From positions 3,658,001-3,722,000 of the forward strand of contig NZ_CP010776.1 in assembly GCF_001577755.1 (NCBI RefSeq): 64,000 nucleotides of DNA. Reading direction: 5' to 3'. This document shows, piece by piece, positions 37,882-47,058 of this stretch. Source of the stretch: Rufibacter sp. DG15C (GTDB lineage: Bacteria; Bacteroidota; Bacteroidia; Cytophagales; Hymenobacteraceae). Under the pieces are notes generated by a model, which had not been told where the DNA came from, did not search any database, and saw only the letters and a list, made by a program, of their open reading frames with translations. The position numbers and the translations under genes are program-made. The number at the start of each line of letters is the position of its first letter. Position 1 is the stretch's first letter.

Positions 37882-40551
37882 TTAGCGCACTATCTCCACC
37901 CATCCTTTCCACTTCTGGCCGTCGGTGGCCTCTACGTTGTAAAAGTAGACGCCTTCAGCTAAGCCGTGTGCACGCCAATTGTTCTGGTAACTTTTTTCTT
38001 CAAAGACCATCTTTCCCCATCTATTAAAGACTTTCAGGGCAACGGGTAAGCAAGAAAAATCAAGCACAAAGTAATCATTGATCCCGTCCTCATTAGGAGT
38101 GAAAATGTTGCTGATTTGCTTTTGCTCATTAACCTGAGCAGTAGCTACCTTCTCTTTTACCGTACACCCACCACTTGAAGATACTGTCAGGTAAACAGCA
38201 TAGGTACCTTTGGCTGTATACGTGTGAAGAGGAACAGCCTCTTTAGAAAACGTACCGTCACCAAAATCCCATAGATAGGTAGTACCTTCCTTTGTCAGGT
38301 TTTTAAACTGGATGGTAAAAGGAGCATACCCGACAGGCTGTGTAGCGGAACCACACAAAGATGGTTCAAAACCAGCATCAAGAACTGGAGAAGGATTTAC
38401 CTTAATTTTTTTACTGCTTGTACTATAACAAGGGCTGGTTTCAAGCGCGTAGGTGAGAACATGCTCCCCCACTCCTGCCTTCTCAGGATTGAAGATGCCC
38501 TCAATACTCACGCCTCGCCCAAACCACCGTCCACCGACTGGGCTAAAATCTTGCAACATTATACTTCCAGCTGAAATACAAACCTCTTGATAGGGTCCTG
38601 AATTGGCGGAAATCCCGGAATCAATGACTGCGGCGGCAGCAACTCTGGCATTTTCACATCCAGCGCCAGACCTGAGCGCAACAAAGAATTTGGTTGTGGA
38701 GGTAAGTGCCGGCGTGGTAAATGAAGAGGATTTTGACACTAGCAACGGAGCCCCTCCATCAGGGACATTGTACCAAGCATATGATTGGTCCCCGCTAGCG
38801 CCGGTTGCCTGTAAGGTTACGGTACCAGCCCCACAGACGGCACTAGGGGTAACCTGAGGGATGCCTGGCAAGGCATTAATCTGAAGGTGGCTGCTAACCT
38901 CCCTTATGACAGGAGTTGGGGCATTCAACACCACCCTGATTTTGTATTTGTCCCCAGGCTTAGAACCACTGGGAATAATGGAAGCAACAGGGCTGTTTTT
39001 GCTTTCACCAATGGTTACAGGGTTGTTAAAACTTCCGTTTTCGTCAGATAACTGGATAGAGTAGGTAGCATCTGCCGCAATAGATCCATAGGCTGTAAAG
39101 GCTACCGGCAGGGAGGCGCCTGCACACAGCATATAATTGGACAAACTGATGGGAAGCAGGACAACATCTGCACTGGCACCCAACTTGGCAACGAAAGTGT
39201 CTGTGGCATCTATCCCCCAGTTGGTAAAATTAAGCTGTGTGGTTCCAAAATTAGGAGAGTAATTGAATATGCCTGTAAGGTAACAATTGCCCTGTCCATC
39301 CGTGCCTACGCCCTTCTTAGAAGCATATCCTTTTCCGCCAATCTGCTTGACCCAAATGGCGCTCCCTTCTGAGGTGAATTTAGTGACGTAAGAAGAACTG
39401 CCCGAATAGTTTGCCATAGTTAAATGGTCAAAGCGGACAGAGACGCTATAGTCTCTGGTACTATACACCCCGAACTCACCCACCATGTAAATATTGTTTT
39501 TGTAATCAACGGCCAGGTCCCATGCTTCAACGGTGTAATCACTTGCCCCTCCCACGGCTTTGGCCCATTGCACACTACCAGCAGAAGTATACTTGACAAA
39601 AAAGATATCATCAAAACCGGCTTCCAGGGCATACTGGTCAAACATGTGGGTTGTCCCTTTGGATCCCGCTATAATGACATTGCCCATTTTATCAAGAACC
39701 ACAGCACGGCTACTGGCTGAACCTTCTGCGGCCTTTGCCCAGATCACGTTTCCATCTGGGTCAAACTTAGCCAAGAAAAGGCTTATTCCTCCAATCAGAT
39801 TGTAAAAAGAAAACGACCCGAAATGAGCCGTGCCCGAAAAGTTGCCGGTAACATATACGTTGCCATTTGCCTCTACTGCCAGGTTGCCGGCCCTTTCAAA
39901 TTCGGCTCCACCTGCCTTTCTCGCCCAGACCACGTTTCCCTGGGGGTCATACTTTATTAAGAAGATATCTATGTACTGACTTGTCAAGGAGAAGCCCCCA
40001 AAATCCACAGTGCCCTCAAATTGCCCCGTAACATAGCTATTGCCTTGCCCATCCACCCCTACATCTGAACTATAATCATAGGTCATGGTAGAAGCACCTT
40101 TGGCCCATGCAATTTTACCCAGCGGATCTACCTTCACGATAAAGAATCCAAAGGAACCTGTACTCTCTAGCTGAAATTCACCAAAAGAGCTTTGACCTTT
40201 GAAACTCCCAGTTATATAGGTGTTACCAAAAGCATCTACCGCGATCTTTTTTCCTTGTCCTCCAATATTTACAGCCCACTGCTCCTGCCCTTCCTTGTTG
40301 TATTTGGCCACAAAACCCTCCCAGGCAGTGTTGGCCGTCAAGGCATTTCCGCCAAAATCTGCCGTCCCTTTAAAATAACCAGTGACATAGCTGTTCCCAG
40401 CATGGTCAACCACCAGGTCATTGCTACCAGAGTTGCCGTTAACTTGTTTGGCCCATTCCCAAGATAGGGATAAGTCTTGGGAAGAAGCAGAAGTACAAGG
40501 CAGGAGCAATAAAAGGACAACTGACAGCAAAGGGTTAAAAAGTCTTTTCAC
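37882..40551 (-). CDS. Large secreted protein with SBBP propeller, PKD and type B T9SS C-terminal domain
   Basis: 889 residues. Signal peptide (MKRLFNPLLSVVLLLLLP...), then eight or so SBBP-type repeats with the recurrent phrase GNSYVTGxFxGTxDFG (about 25-440), an immunoglobulin-like middle, a PKD domain (TTYLWDFGDGTF, about 770-790), and a gliding-motility type C-terminal domain (IFTPNEDGINDYF ... FNRWGKMVFE, about 820-889) that directs type IX secretion. Probably a surface or released beta-propeller protein; ligand unknown. Confidence 0.9.
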   Translation of the reverse strand: MKRLFNPLLSVVLLLLLPCTSASSQDLSLSWEWAKQVNGNSGSNDLVVDHAGNSYVTGYFKGTADFGGNALTANTAWEGFVAKYNKEGQEQWAVNIGGQGKKIAVDAFGNTYITGSFKGQSSFGEFQLESTGSFGFFIVKVDPLGKIAWAKGASTMTYDYSSDVGVDGQGNSYVTGQFEGTVDFGGFSLTSQYIDIFLIKYDPQGNVVWARKAGGAEFERAGNLAVEANGNVYVTGNFSGTAHFGSFSFYNLIGGISLFLAKFDPDGNVIWAKAAEGSASSRAVVLDKMGNVIIAGSKGTTHMFDQYALEAGFDDIFFVKYTSAGSVQWAKAVGGASDYTVEAWDLAVDYKNNIYMVGEFGVYSTRDYSVSVRFDHLTMANYSGSSSYVTKFTSEGSAIWVKQIGGKGYASKKGVGTDGQGNCYLTGIFNYSPNFGTTQLNFTNWGIDATDTFVAKLGASADVVLLPISLSNYMLCAGASLPVAFTAYGSIAADATYSIQLSDENGSFNNPVTIGESKNSPVASIIPSGSKPGDKYKIRVVLNAPTPVIREVSSHLQINALPGIPQVTPSAVCGAGTVTLQATGASGDQSYAWYNVPDGGAPLLVSKSSSFTTPALTSTTKFFVALRSGAGCENARVAAAAVIDSGISANSGPYQEVCISAGSIMLQDFSPVGGRWFGRGVSIEGIFNPEKAGVGEHVLTYALETSPCYSTSSKKIKVNPSPVLDAGFEPSLCGSATQPVGYAPFTIQFKNLTKEGTTYLWDFGDGTFSKEAVPLHTYTAKGTYAVYLTVSSSGGCTVKEKVATAQVNEQKQISNIFTPNEDGINDYFVLDFSCLPVALKVFNRWGKMVFEEKSYQNNWRAHGLAEGVYFYNVEATDGQKWKGWVEIVR

Positions 40552-41255
40552 TTATTTAATGTTGTTAAAGCAGAGGGAAATATCATGTAGAAGATGAGGT
40601 AGCCAGAACTTCTCAATAAAACAGACTGTGATCCTTTGTTAAATAGGAATTAACACCCAGTCCTATAGTTTAAGAATCTAATTAACTGAATATAAAAACA
40701 AAGCTACTACAACCCAGCCTTATTATTGGAAGCAATTACACACTGCCTATTTATTTTCAAAAAATAGCAGGCGCAACCTTATTAAAAGGACTGTCCAAGC
40801 CTTTAAGATCTTTAGACAGCATAAGGAAATAATTGCCCTGTCCTGGATTTGTCAGAGGGTCTTTATTCGGTGGTGTTGCCCTTGTTTATAAAAGCTTTTT
40901 TGTAGCAACCTTAATCCCCCTTGTCCATCCAAATCCTACCAGTTTTTAGTACTTAAACCTACAGAATATTTGACCGTAGAGAAGAACACAAGGTTTGTTT
41001 GACTATCTCCCCGCCAATCCAAGCCAAATTGTAGAGTACTATAGCTTTATATTACCCAAACCAGCCCACCAAGAGATTACCTACTGCCGCTTAACCTTTC
41101 ACGCCTTCCGCCACCCGGATGTATCTCCTTGCATTTGGAGTAATCTGTATTTACCATTTTTTGGTTTTATATACCTTTCAGCAGTCCATACGCTTTTGTC
41201 ACTCCTGTTTGCTCTAAACAATCATAATATTTGAACCATTAAACCAATTCATGCT
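40552..41255. other. 700-base region without a supported gene
   Basis: AT-rich and lacking a repeat copy. A 79-codon ORF at 40995-41234 has unnatural composition and is not supported. Probably holds the promoter of the divergent secreted-protein gene. Nothing else seen. Confidence 0.5.
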
Positions 41256-41690
41256 ATGCAGTTGAAATCACTTTCTACACAATGGACCAAAGTGGCGGCG
41301 GTATTGCTAATGGCGGGCGCCCTTGCCTGGACTATTAAATTGGCAGTCATTATCTCTACCAATGGGCGAATCATTGACACCGGAGCAGCCGCCTTGTTAA
41401 TGAAACTGGGCATCCTCTTGCTGGCATTAGGCTCCACAGGCATCGGTTTCCGGTTGAGCGAGCACCGACCGGTGTGGGTACGGGTACTGTCCATGCTCCT
41501 TTCGCCATTATTAGCATTTGGTCTGTTCCTTTTGTTTGCTAAGGTAGTCACGCCCTTGGTGGTAGACCCGTTTTTGCAGGACAGCAATATATGGTACGCC
41601 CAGCAGGAAGCCCCTATTGGATTAGCGGTTATCTTCTTCCTGACGCTGGGAATTATTTTATTGAAGAATTATAAGACTGCCCGGTCCTAG
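41256..41690 (+). CDS. Four-helix membrane protein of unknown function
   Basis: 144 residues with four hydrophobic segments (about 13-30, 45-63, 74-96, 122-138). No family recognised. Starts 50 bases before a cytochrome c gene, so a shared message is possible. Confidence 0.6.
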   Translation: MQLKSLSTQWTKVAAVLLMAGALAWTIKLAVIISTNGRIIDTGAAALLMKLGILLLALGSTGIGFRLSEHRPVWVRVLSMLLSPLLAFGLFLLFAKVVTPLVVDPFLQDSNIWYAQQEAPIGLAVIFFLTLGIILLKNYKTARS

Positions 41691-41739
41691 CACCTTTCCA
41701 ATTAAAACCTAGTTTTTAGCCAAAATCCATTCTTTTCCT

Positions 41740-42321
41740 ATGTTCAAAAAAATCCTGAAAAGGACGGCGGTAGTCCTTTTTTTGCTACTTGCCGGAGTAG
41801 CCGTGGTCACCATGGCCCGTCAGCACCTTACTTATGAGGCACCCTATCCCAACATCACAGCATCCAAAAACCCGGCAGTGATAGAACGTGGGAAACACAT
41901 TGTGCTGGTCTCTAACAATTGCGTCCAGTGCCACAGCCCTGCGCCTGACCCAGTCAGACTCCTCAAACAAGGCCAAACTCCTTCATTAGCTGGCGGCAAA
42001 AAGGTGGAGACGCCCTTCGGGACGATCTTCACCACCAACCTTACCCCTGCCAAGTCCGGAATTGGAAGTATGACTGACGGTGAGATAGCCAGGGTACTCA
42101 GGTATAGTGTAAAACCAAATGGAGAGGCCGTGCTGCCCTTCATGCAGGGACAAAACATGAGCGACCAAGACCTGACCGCAGTTATCTCGTACCTTCGTTC
42201 CTTGAAGCCCGTGGAGAATAAAGTACCCGAGCATGAGTTTACCATACTGGGTAAATTTGCCCGCGCCTTCATGCTCAAACCTTCCCCGCCAGAACCTACC
42301 CATACTCTTGCTAAAAAGTAA
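41740..42321 (+). CDS. Membrane-anchored c-type cytochrome
   Basis: 193 residues. An N-terminal anchor or signal segment (about 8-25), one heme site NNCVQCHSPA (about 58-67) and a likely axial Met in LPFMQGQNM (about 132). A single-heme electron carrier on the periplasmic side, like the cytochrome subunits of periplasmic dehydrogenases. No dehydrogenase gene lies next to it; the preceding membrane protein may be its partner. Confidence 0.85.
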   Translation: MFKKILKRTAVVLFLLLAGVAVVTMARQHLTYEAPYPNITASKNPAVIERGKHIVLVSNNCVQCHSPAPDPVRLLKQGQTPSLAGGKKVETPFGTIFTTNLTPAKSGIGSMTDGEIARVLRYSVKPNGEAVLPFMQGQNMSDQDLTAVISYLRSLKPVENKVPEHEFTILGKFARAFMLKPSPPEPTHTLAKK

Positions 42322-42413
42322 GCTTCTTTCAAGGCTACTATTGTTTTGCTGGTATCTACCTGTAAGTTAATTCCTACATGGTAATAGAAAGCCAAGTGAA
42401 ATGACTGCAACTT

Positions 42414-42450
42414 CCATTTTTGGCCTATTTCACGGAAAAGAAGCAAAAAA
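42414..42450. repeat. Possible degenerate palindromic repeat
   Basis: CCATTTTTGGCCTATTTCAC keeps the left arm; the right arm is decayed to GAAGCAAAAAAAGG. Downstream CCGTTTGGCCTACTTTCAGA (42482-42501) may be a second fragment. Confidence 0.4.
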
Positions 42451-42575
42451 AGGAGGATGACATAATCCTGTTATTAGTAGTCCGTTTGGCCTACTTTCAG
42501 AAAAGGAGTAGCTTTACTCAGGATGTACCTGCCCAATTTGCGTATGGCAGCAGAGGTACGCAATTTACAACCTGT

Positions 42576-43376
42576 ATGAAGCACTACTCCCCAGAACTCA
42601 GAAAGGTAGACGTGACGCGGTATGTCACCCCTTTGCGCGAAGGCGGTTCTTTGCCCGCCATTGTGGAGGCCGATGATGAGTTTCTATATGTCTTAAAATT
42701 CAGAGGCGCCGGCCAAGGCATCAAAGCGCTCATGGCTGAGCTAATTGCCGGCGAGTTGGCCCGCGTGCTGGGCCTTCGCATGCCTGAATTGGTTTTCGCG
42801 CACTTAGACGAGGCCTTCGGGCGCACAGAACCAGATGAGGAAATCCAGGACTTGTTACGCTTTTCAGAAGGTTGGAACTTGGGCCTGCATTACCTGAAAG
42901 GCGCCATCACCTTTGATGCGCTGGTGAATACCGTGGAGCCTTTGCTGGCCTCGCAGATTGTGTGGCTGGACTGCCTCATCACCAACGTGGACCGCACTGC
43001 CCGCAACACCAACATGCTCATGTGGCACAAGGAACTCTGGCTTATTGACCACGGCGCTGCCTTCTACTTCCACCATAACTGGCCCAACATAGAGGAACAA
43101 GCCAAACGCCCGTTTGTGCAAATAAAAGACCACGTGCTTCTGCCACTTGCCTCAGAACTGGAGGCGGTAGATGCCGCTTTCAAAGCCTTGCTCACGCCAA
43201 ATATCATCAGAACTATTGTGGAACTGATTCCAGAGGATTGGCTTTTAGCCGTGGACTCTCCTTTTGAGACTGCTCAGGCCCATAGAGACGCTTACATACA
43301 GTTCCTAGAAACACGCTTACAACATTCCCACATCTTTGTTACCGAAGCCAACCATGCTAGAAAAGCACTTATTTGA
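42576..43376 (+). CDS. HipA-like kinase-fold protein
   Basis: 266 residues from the ATG at 42576; a 52-residue upstream extension has repeat-derived, non-protein-like composition. The HipA-like kinase traits are a catalytic-loop-like CLITNVDRTARNTNMLMW (about 138-155) and a metal-binding WLIDHGAAFYF (about 159-170). The beta-rich N-terminus contains FLYVLKFRGAGQG, with a candidate ATP-binding Lys. It overlaps the DUF3037 gene by 23 bases. The two families commonly occur together; their joint function is not established. It is not a classic HipBA pair, since no HipB-like gene is present. Confidence 0.8.
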   Translation: MKHYSPELRKVDVTRYVTPLREGGSLPAIVEADDEFLYVLKFRGAGQGIKALMAELIAGELARVLGLRMPELVFAHLDEAFGRTEPDEEIQDLLRFSEGWNLGLHYLKGAITFDALVNTVEPLLASQIVWLDCLITNVDRTARNTNMLMWHKELWLIDHGAAFYFHHNWPNIEEQAKRPFVQIKDHVLLPLASELEAVDAAFKALLTPNIIRTIVELIPEDWLLAVDSPFETAQAHRDAYIQFLETRLQHSHIFVTEANHARKALI

Positions 43377-43737
43377 GTACGCCGTGCTCCGGGTAGTGCC
43401 TTGCGTGGAGCGCGAAGAATTTGTGAACGTGGGCGTGATTCTGTATTGCGCCTCCAAAGGATTTTTGCAGGCGGTCTATGAGTTGAACGAGTGCCGCCTC
43501 AAGGCCTTGGCCCCAGAGCTGGACTTGGAAGAACTGCAAGAACGCCTACACGCTTTCCAACGAATTTGCGCGGGCCGTAAAGAAGGCGGCACCATAGGAC
43601 AGATGGCGGTAGCCTCAAGGTTCAGGTGGCTGGCGTCTACTAGAAGTACCGTAGTGCAGTCTTCTCCGATTCATCCGGGCTTATGCCTTGACCCACAGGA
43701 AACTCTAGAGAAACTATTTACCCAACTGGTGAAGTAA
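43354..43737 (+). CDS. DUF3037 protein
   Basis: 127 residues from the ATG at 43354, which fits the family start (LEKHLFEYAVLRVVPCVER) better than the earlier one. FVNVGVILYC (about 28-37) is the family core. It overlaps the kinase-like gene, which strongly suggests a functional pair. No enzyme motif is visible. Confidence 0.85.
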   Translation: MLEKHLFEYAVLRVVPCVEREEFVNVGVILYCASKGFLQAVYELNECRLKALAPELDLEELQERLHAFQRICAGRKEGGTIGQMAVASRFRWLASTRSTVVQSSPIHPGLCLDPQETLEKLFTQLVK

Positions 43738-43805
43738 AATTCAGAAGCAGAATACCTGCATAAAAAGGAAGTTTTTAGTAGATTCAAACTACCTAATCCT
43801 TCACT

Positions 43806-44528
43806 ATGGCAGGAATCTTTGTTCTTTTGGCCCTATCCTGGCTATTGCTTTACTTCTTCCGGCGCAGTGGATTGGCCGTATTGGGTTATACTCCTATAGC
43901 TAAAAGGCTCTTACAATTCCTGATTGGTTTCTTGTTTTCGGGAGCACTCTGCCTGCTTATACAAGTATGCCATGAGGCTTGGGAAAAAGCCCATTGGATT
44001 GTGGTGCCCACCTCCACTCTCAAATCAATACTTTACTCTTTTTATTGGGCTTTCAGGTCGGTCCTGACAGAGGAGCTAATATTCAGGGGTGCTCTGTTGT
44101 ATGTGTTGTTGCAAACAATTGGCTCTCGCAAGGCCTTGGCCTTATCTGCCATTGCTTTTGGCGTGTATCATTGGTTTTCTTATGGGCTCTTCGGGAATCC
44201 CTTTGCTATGCTCATAGTCTTTGTAAGCACAGGGCTTATGGGTTGGGTGTGGGCTTACTCTTTCTATAAGACAGCGTCTATGGCGTTGGCAATTGGCTTA
44301 CATTTAGGCTGGAATTTCGTCTACAACCTGCTGTCTAAAGGCCCGCTGGGAGATGTTTGGCTAAAGGCCCAAGGAGGTACCCAAATTGACGGATGGCTCT
44401 CATTAGTGGACTTCCTTATGCCCATTTTATTGGTGCCATTGCTTTCCTACTGGCTAGTGAAATTTTGCTTCTCAGGAAAAAGCACGGTAGTATCATCCGC
44501 GCCTTCTACGTTGACAACATCCGCTTAA
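43806..44528 (+). CDS. CPBP-family intramembrane metalloprotease
   Basis: 240 residues with about seven hydrophobic segments. The three CPBP (Abi/Rce1) motifs are present: EELIFRG near 93, FGVYHWFSYG near 117 and LHLGWNFVYN near 163. It is likely to cleave membrane substrates. Bacteroidota carry many; the substrate is unknown. The end is followed by a strong palindrome. Confidence 0.87.
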   Translation: MAGIFVLLALSWLLLYFFRRSGLAVLGYTPIAKRLLQFLIGFLFSGALCLLIQVCHEAWEKAHWIVVPTSTLKSILYSFYWAFRSVLTEELIFRGALLYVLLQTIGSRKALALSAIAFGVYHWFSYGLFGNPFAMLIVFVSTGLMGWVWAYSFYKTASMALAIGLHLGWNFVYNLLSKGPLGDVWLKAQGGTQIDGWLSLVDFLMPILLVPLLSYWLVKFCFSGKSTVVSSAPSTLTTSA

Positions 44529-44552
44529 GAAGACCAATTAAGTTAAAAGCAA

Positions 44553-44606
44553 AAGCCCTTCGTTTTTGGCCTGTTTCTATCAAAACAGGCCAAAAACGAA
44601 GGGCTT
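44553..44606. repeat. Palindromic repeat with extended arms
   Basis: AAGCCCTTCGTTTTTGGCCT / AGGCCAAAAACGAAGGGCTT with loop TATC. It is a strong bidirectional terminator between convergent genes, one of the best-conserved copies. Confidence 0.87.
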
Positions 44607-44626
44607 CCTTATATCCTTTTGCGAGA

Positions 44627-46273
44627 TTAAGAAACGGCTACTTTGCGCTCGATGTCGCGCAGGTTTTCCATCTTCTTGTTACGAAGGAATCCGTTGATGT
44701 CCTCAAAGTGCTCGCGAATGCGCTTGTTGCCAAACTCGAACACTTTAGTCGCTAAGCCATCCAGGAAATCACGGTCGTGCGAAACCAAAATCAAAGTACC
44801 ATCAAAAGCGCGCAACGCGTCTTTCAAGATGTCTTTGGTCTTGATGTCCAGGTGGTTGGTAGGCTCATCCAGAATCAACAAATTCACCGGCTGTAGCAAA
44901 AGCTTAATCATGGCCAGACGGGTTTTCTCGCCGCCAGACAACATCTTCACTTTCTTCTCCACCGCATCTCCACTGAACATGAAGGCGCCCAAAATGTCTT
45001 TAATTTTGGTGCGCACCTCACCCACGGCAATCTGGTCAATGGTTTGGAAGATGGTCAAATCCTCGTCCATCAAAGACGCCTGGTTCTGCGCGAAATAGCC
45101 AATCATGGAGTTATGCCCCAGCGTCAAGGAGCCGTCATAGTCAATCTCCCCCATAATGGCTTTGATGAGCGTAGATTTACCCTCACCGTTCTTTCCCACA
45201 AACGCCACTTTCTGACCGCGCTCAATGGTCATGGACGCATCCTGGAAGACGGTATGGTCACCGTACTTCTTGGTCAAATGGTCTACAATCACCGGGTAGT
45301 TGCCAGAACGCGGGGCCGGCGGGAATTTCAAGCTCAGTGCCGATGTATCTACTTCATCCACCTCAATAATCTCTATCTTCTCCAGCATCTTCACACGGGA
45401 CTGCACCTGCAAGGTCTTGGAGTAGGTGCCTTTAAAGCGGTCTATAAAGCCTTGAATATCGGCAATCTCTTTCTGCTGGTCTTCAAACTGACGCTGTTGC
45501 TGTTCGCGGCGCTCTTTGCGCAACTGCAAATATTGTGAATATGGCACCTTGTAGTCGTAGATACGACCCATAGTCACCTCAATGGTGCGGTTGGTGATGT
45601 TGTCTACAAAGGCCTTGTCGTGGGAAATCACAATCACGGCCTTGGCATTGTTAATCAGGAAGTCCTCCAGCCACTGGATCGATTCAATGTCCATGTGGTT
45701 GGTAGGCTCATCCAGCAGAATCAAGTCAGGTTTCTGCAACAGGATTTTGGCCAGCTCAATGCGCATGCGCCAGCCCCCTGAGAACTCGCTCGTATTACGG
45801 TTGAAATCTGAACGCAAAAAGCCCAGACCCAGCAAGGTCTTTTCTACCTCGGCGTCAAAGTTGACCTCTTCAATGGAGTAATATTTCTCACTCAGTTCAG
45901 AGACGTCCTCAATGAGTTTCATGTAGGCGTCAGACTCATAGTCGGTGCGGGTTTCCAGCTGGGAGTTAAGGTAGTCCATCTGGTTTTTCATTTCCAGAAT
46001 GGAGCCGAACGCCTTGGACGCTTCCTCAAAAACGGTGCTCTCGTCTTTGGTGAGCAGGTGCTGTGGCAAGTAGGCAATCACCGCATCTTTGGGCGCCGAC
46101 ACCTTGCCTTTGGTAGGCTTGTTTGCCCCGGCAATAATCTTCAATAAAGTAGATTTACCGGCCCCGTTTTTCCCCATGAGGGCAATCCTGTCATTTTCAT
46201 TGATGTTAAAGGTTACATTGCTGAAAAGCGCTGAACCGTTGAATTCTACCGCAACCGCGTCAACTGAAATCAT
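44627..46273 (-). CDS. ABC-F family ATPase
   Basis: 548 residues: two ABC domains in one chain and no membrane helix. Walker A GKNGAGKST and GKNGEGKST, signatures SGGWRMR and SGGEKTR, and a helical linker rich in Glu/Gln/Arg (about 240-290, RKERREQQQRQFEDQQ). ABC-F proteins act on the ribosome, as translation factors or by protecting it from antibiotics. The specific subtype is not clear; it most resembles the housekeeping YdiF/YbiT-like group. Confidence 0.9.
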   Translation of the reverse strand: MISVDAVAVEFNGSALFSNVTFNINENDRIALMGKNGAGKSTLLKIIAGANKPTKGKVSAPKDAVIAYLPQHLLTKDESTVFEEASKAFGSILEMKNQMDYLNSQLETRTDYESDAYMKLIEDVSELSEKYYSIEEVNFDAEVEKTLLGLGFLRSDFNRNTSEFSGGWRMRIELAKILLQKPDLILLDEPTNHMDIESIQWLEDFLINNAKAVIVISHDKAFVDNITNRTIEVTMGRIYDYKVPYSQYLQLRKERREQQQRQFEDQQKEIADIQGFIDRFKGTYSKTLQVQSRVKMLEKIEIIEVDEVDTSALSLKFPPAPRSGNYPVIVDHLTKKYGDHTVFQDASMTIERGQKVAFVGKNGEGKSTLIKAIMGEIDYDGSLTLGHNSMIGYFAQNQASLMDEDLTIFQTIDQIAVGEVRTKIKDILGAFMFSGDAVEKKVKMLSGGEKTRLAMIKLLLQPVNLLILDEPTNHLDIKTKDILKDALRAFDGTLILVSHDRDFLDGLATKVFEFGNKRIREHFEDINGFLRNKKMENLRDIERKVAVS

Positions 46274-46503
46274 GATGTCTTATAATGAGAGCGCAAAGAT
46301 ACTATTTTAATCGCCTTTTTTCCTGACCCAAAACGGCATTTACAAGAGCCTGAAATTTGGATTGAAAAGAAAATGCCGGCCTGACCGCACCAACAACCAA
46401 TCTGCCCAGTAGGGTTCATTCTACAAGATTTCGTTTTGAGGCTTGCATTGCAGAATGGGAATTGGCTAACTTGGCTTCCATCCACGTCCCAACCACAACC
46501 AAT

Positions 46504-46947
46504 ATGGCCATAGAACCCATCATTGTAGAGCGCACCTTTGAAGCAAGTCCAGAAACCATTTGGCAGGCGCTTACCAACCCAGAAGAAATGAAGAAGTGGT
46601 ACTTTGACATTCCGGGTTTTGAGCCGAAGGTGGGCCACAAGTTTCAGTTTATTGGCGAGAACGAGGGCCGTACCTTCCTACACCTCTGCGAAGTTCAGGT
46701 TGCCATTCCCCAGCAGAAACTAGCGCACACCTGGCGCTATGAAGGCCAGCCCGGCGACACCCTGGTCACCTTTGAACTGACGCCAGAAAACAAAGGCACC
46801 CGCGTCAAGCTCATCCACGCCGGCACAGAGACCTTCCCCAAAGAAAACCCAGACCTAGCCCGCAAAAACTTTGAGGCCGGCTGGAACTTCATCATTGGCA
46901 CCGGTTTGCAGGACTACTTGGAAAAAGAGAATAAACTGATTAAGTAA
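46504..46947 (+). CDS. SRPBCC/AHSA1-family protein
   Basis: 147 residues from the ATG at 46504. The family opening IVERTFEASPETIWQALTNP and WYFDIPGFEPKVGHKFQF, then a C-terminal helix (FEAGWNFIIGTGLQDYLEK). This is a START/Bet v1-like fold binding a small hydrophobic ligand, or an Hsp90-activator-like domain. Function unknown. Confidence 0.87.
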   Translation: MAIEPIIVERTFEASPETIWQALTNPEEMKKWYFDIPGFEPKVGHKFQFIGENEGRTFLHLCEVQVAIPQQKLAHTWRYEGQPGDTLVTFELTPENKGTRVKLIHAGTETFPKENPDLARKNFEAGWNFIIGTGLQDYLEKENKLIK

Positions 46948-46971
46948 GGGTAGAGAAAGTCTGCCCTAAAA

Positions 46972-47013
46972 AAAGGCGGTTGCCAAGGATGCATTTCCTT
47001 AGCAACCGCCTTT
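46972..47013. terminator. Hairpin after the AHSA1 gene
   Basis: AAAGGCGGTTGC pairs with GCAACCGCCTTT, with further AAGGA/TCCTT pairing above a small mismatch. It stands directly before a repeat copy, the same arrangement as at 31937-32014. Confidence 0.8.
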
Positions 47014-47014
47014 C

Positions 47015-47052
47015 CGTTTTTGGCCTGTTTCCTAGAAAACAGGCCAAAAACG
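47015..47052. repeat. Palindromic repeat
   Basis: CGTTTTTGGCCTG / CAGGCCAAAAACG with centre TTTCCTAGAAAA. Near consensus, between convergent genes, six bases from the stop at 47059. Confidence 0.87.
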
Positions 47053-47058
47053 ACAGAC

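Noticed and set aside
40995-41234. 79-codon ORF in the 700-base gap
   Set aside because: Rich in aromatic and Pro residues without domain pattern, no ribosome site, and probably chance.
42420-42575. Upstream part of the HipA-like ORF
   Set aside because: It lies in a degenerate repeat, has low-complexity Lys-rich composition, and the protein family begins near 42576.
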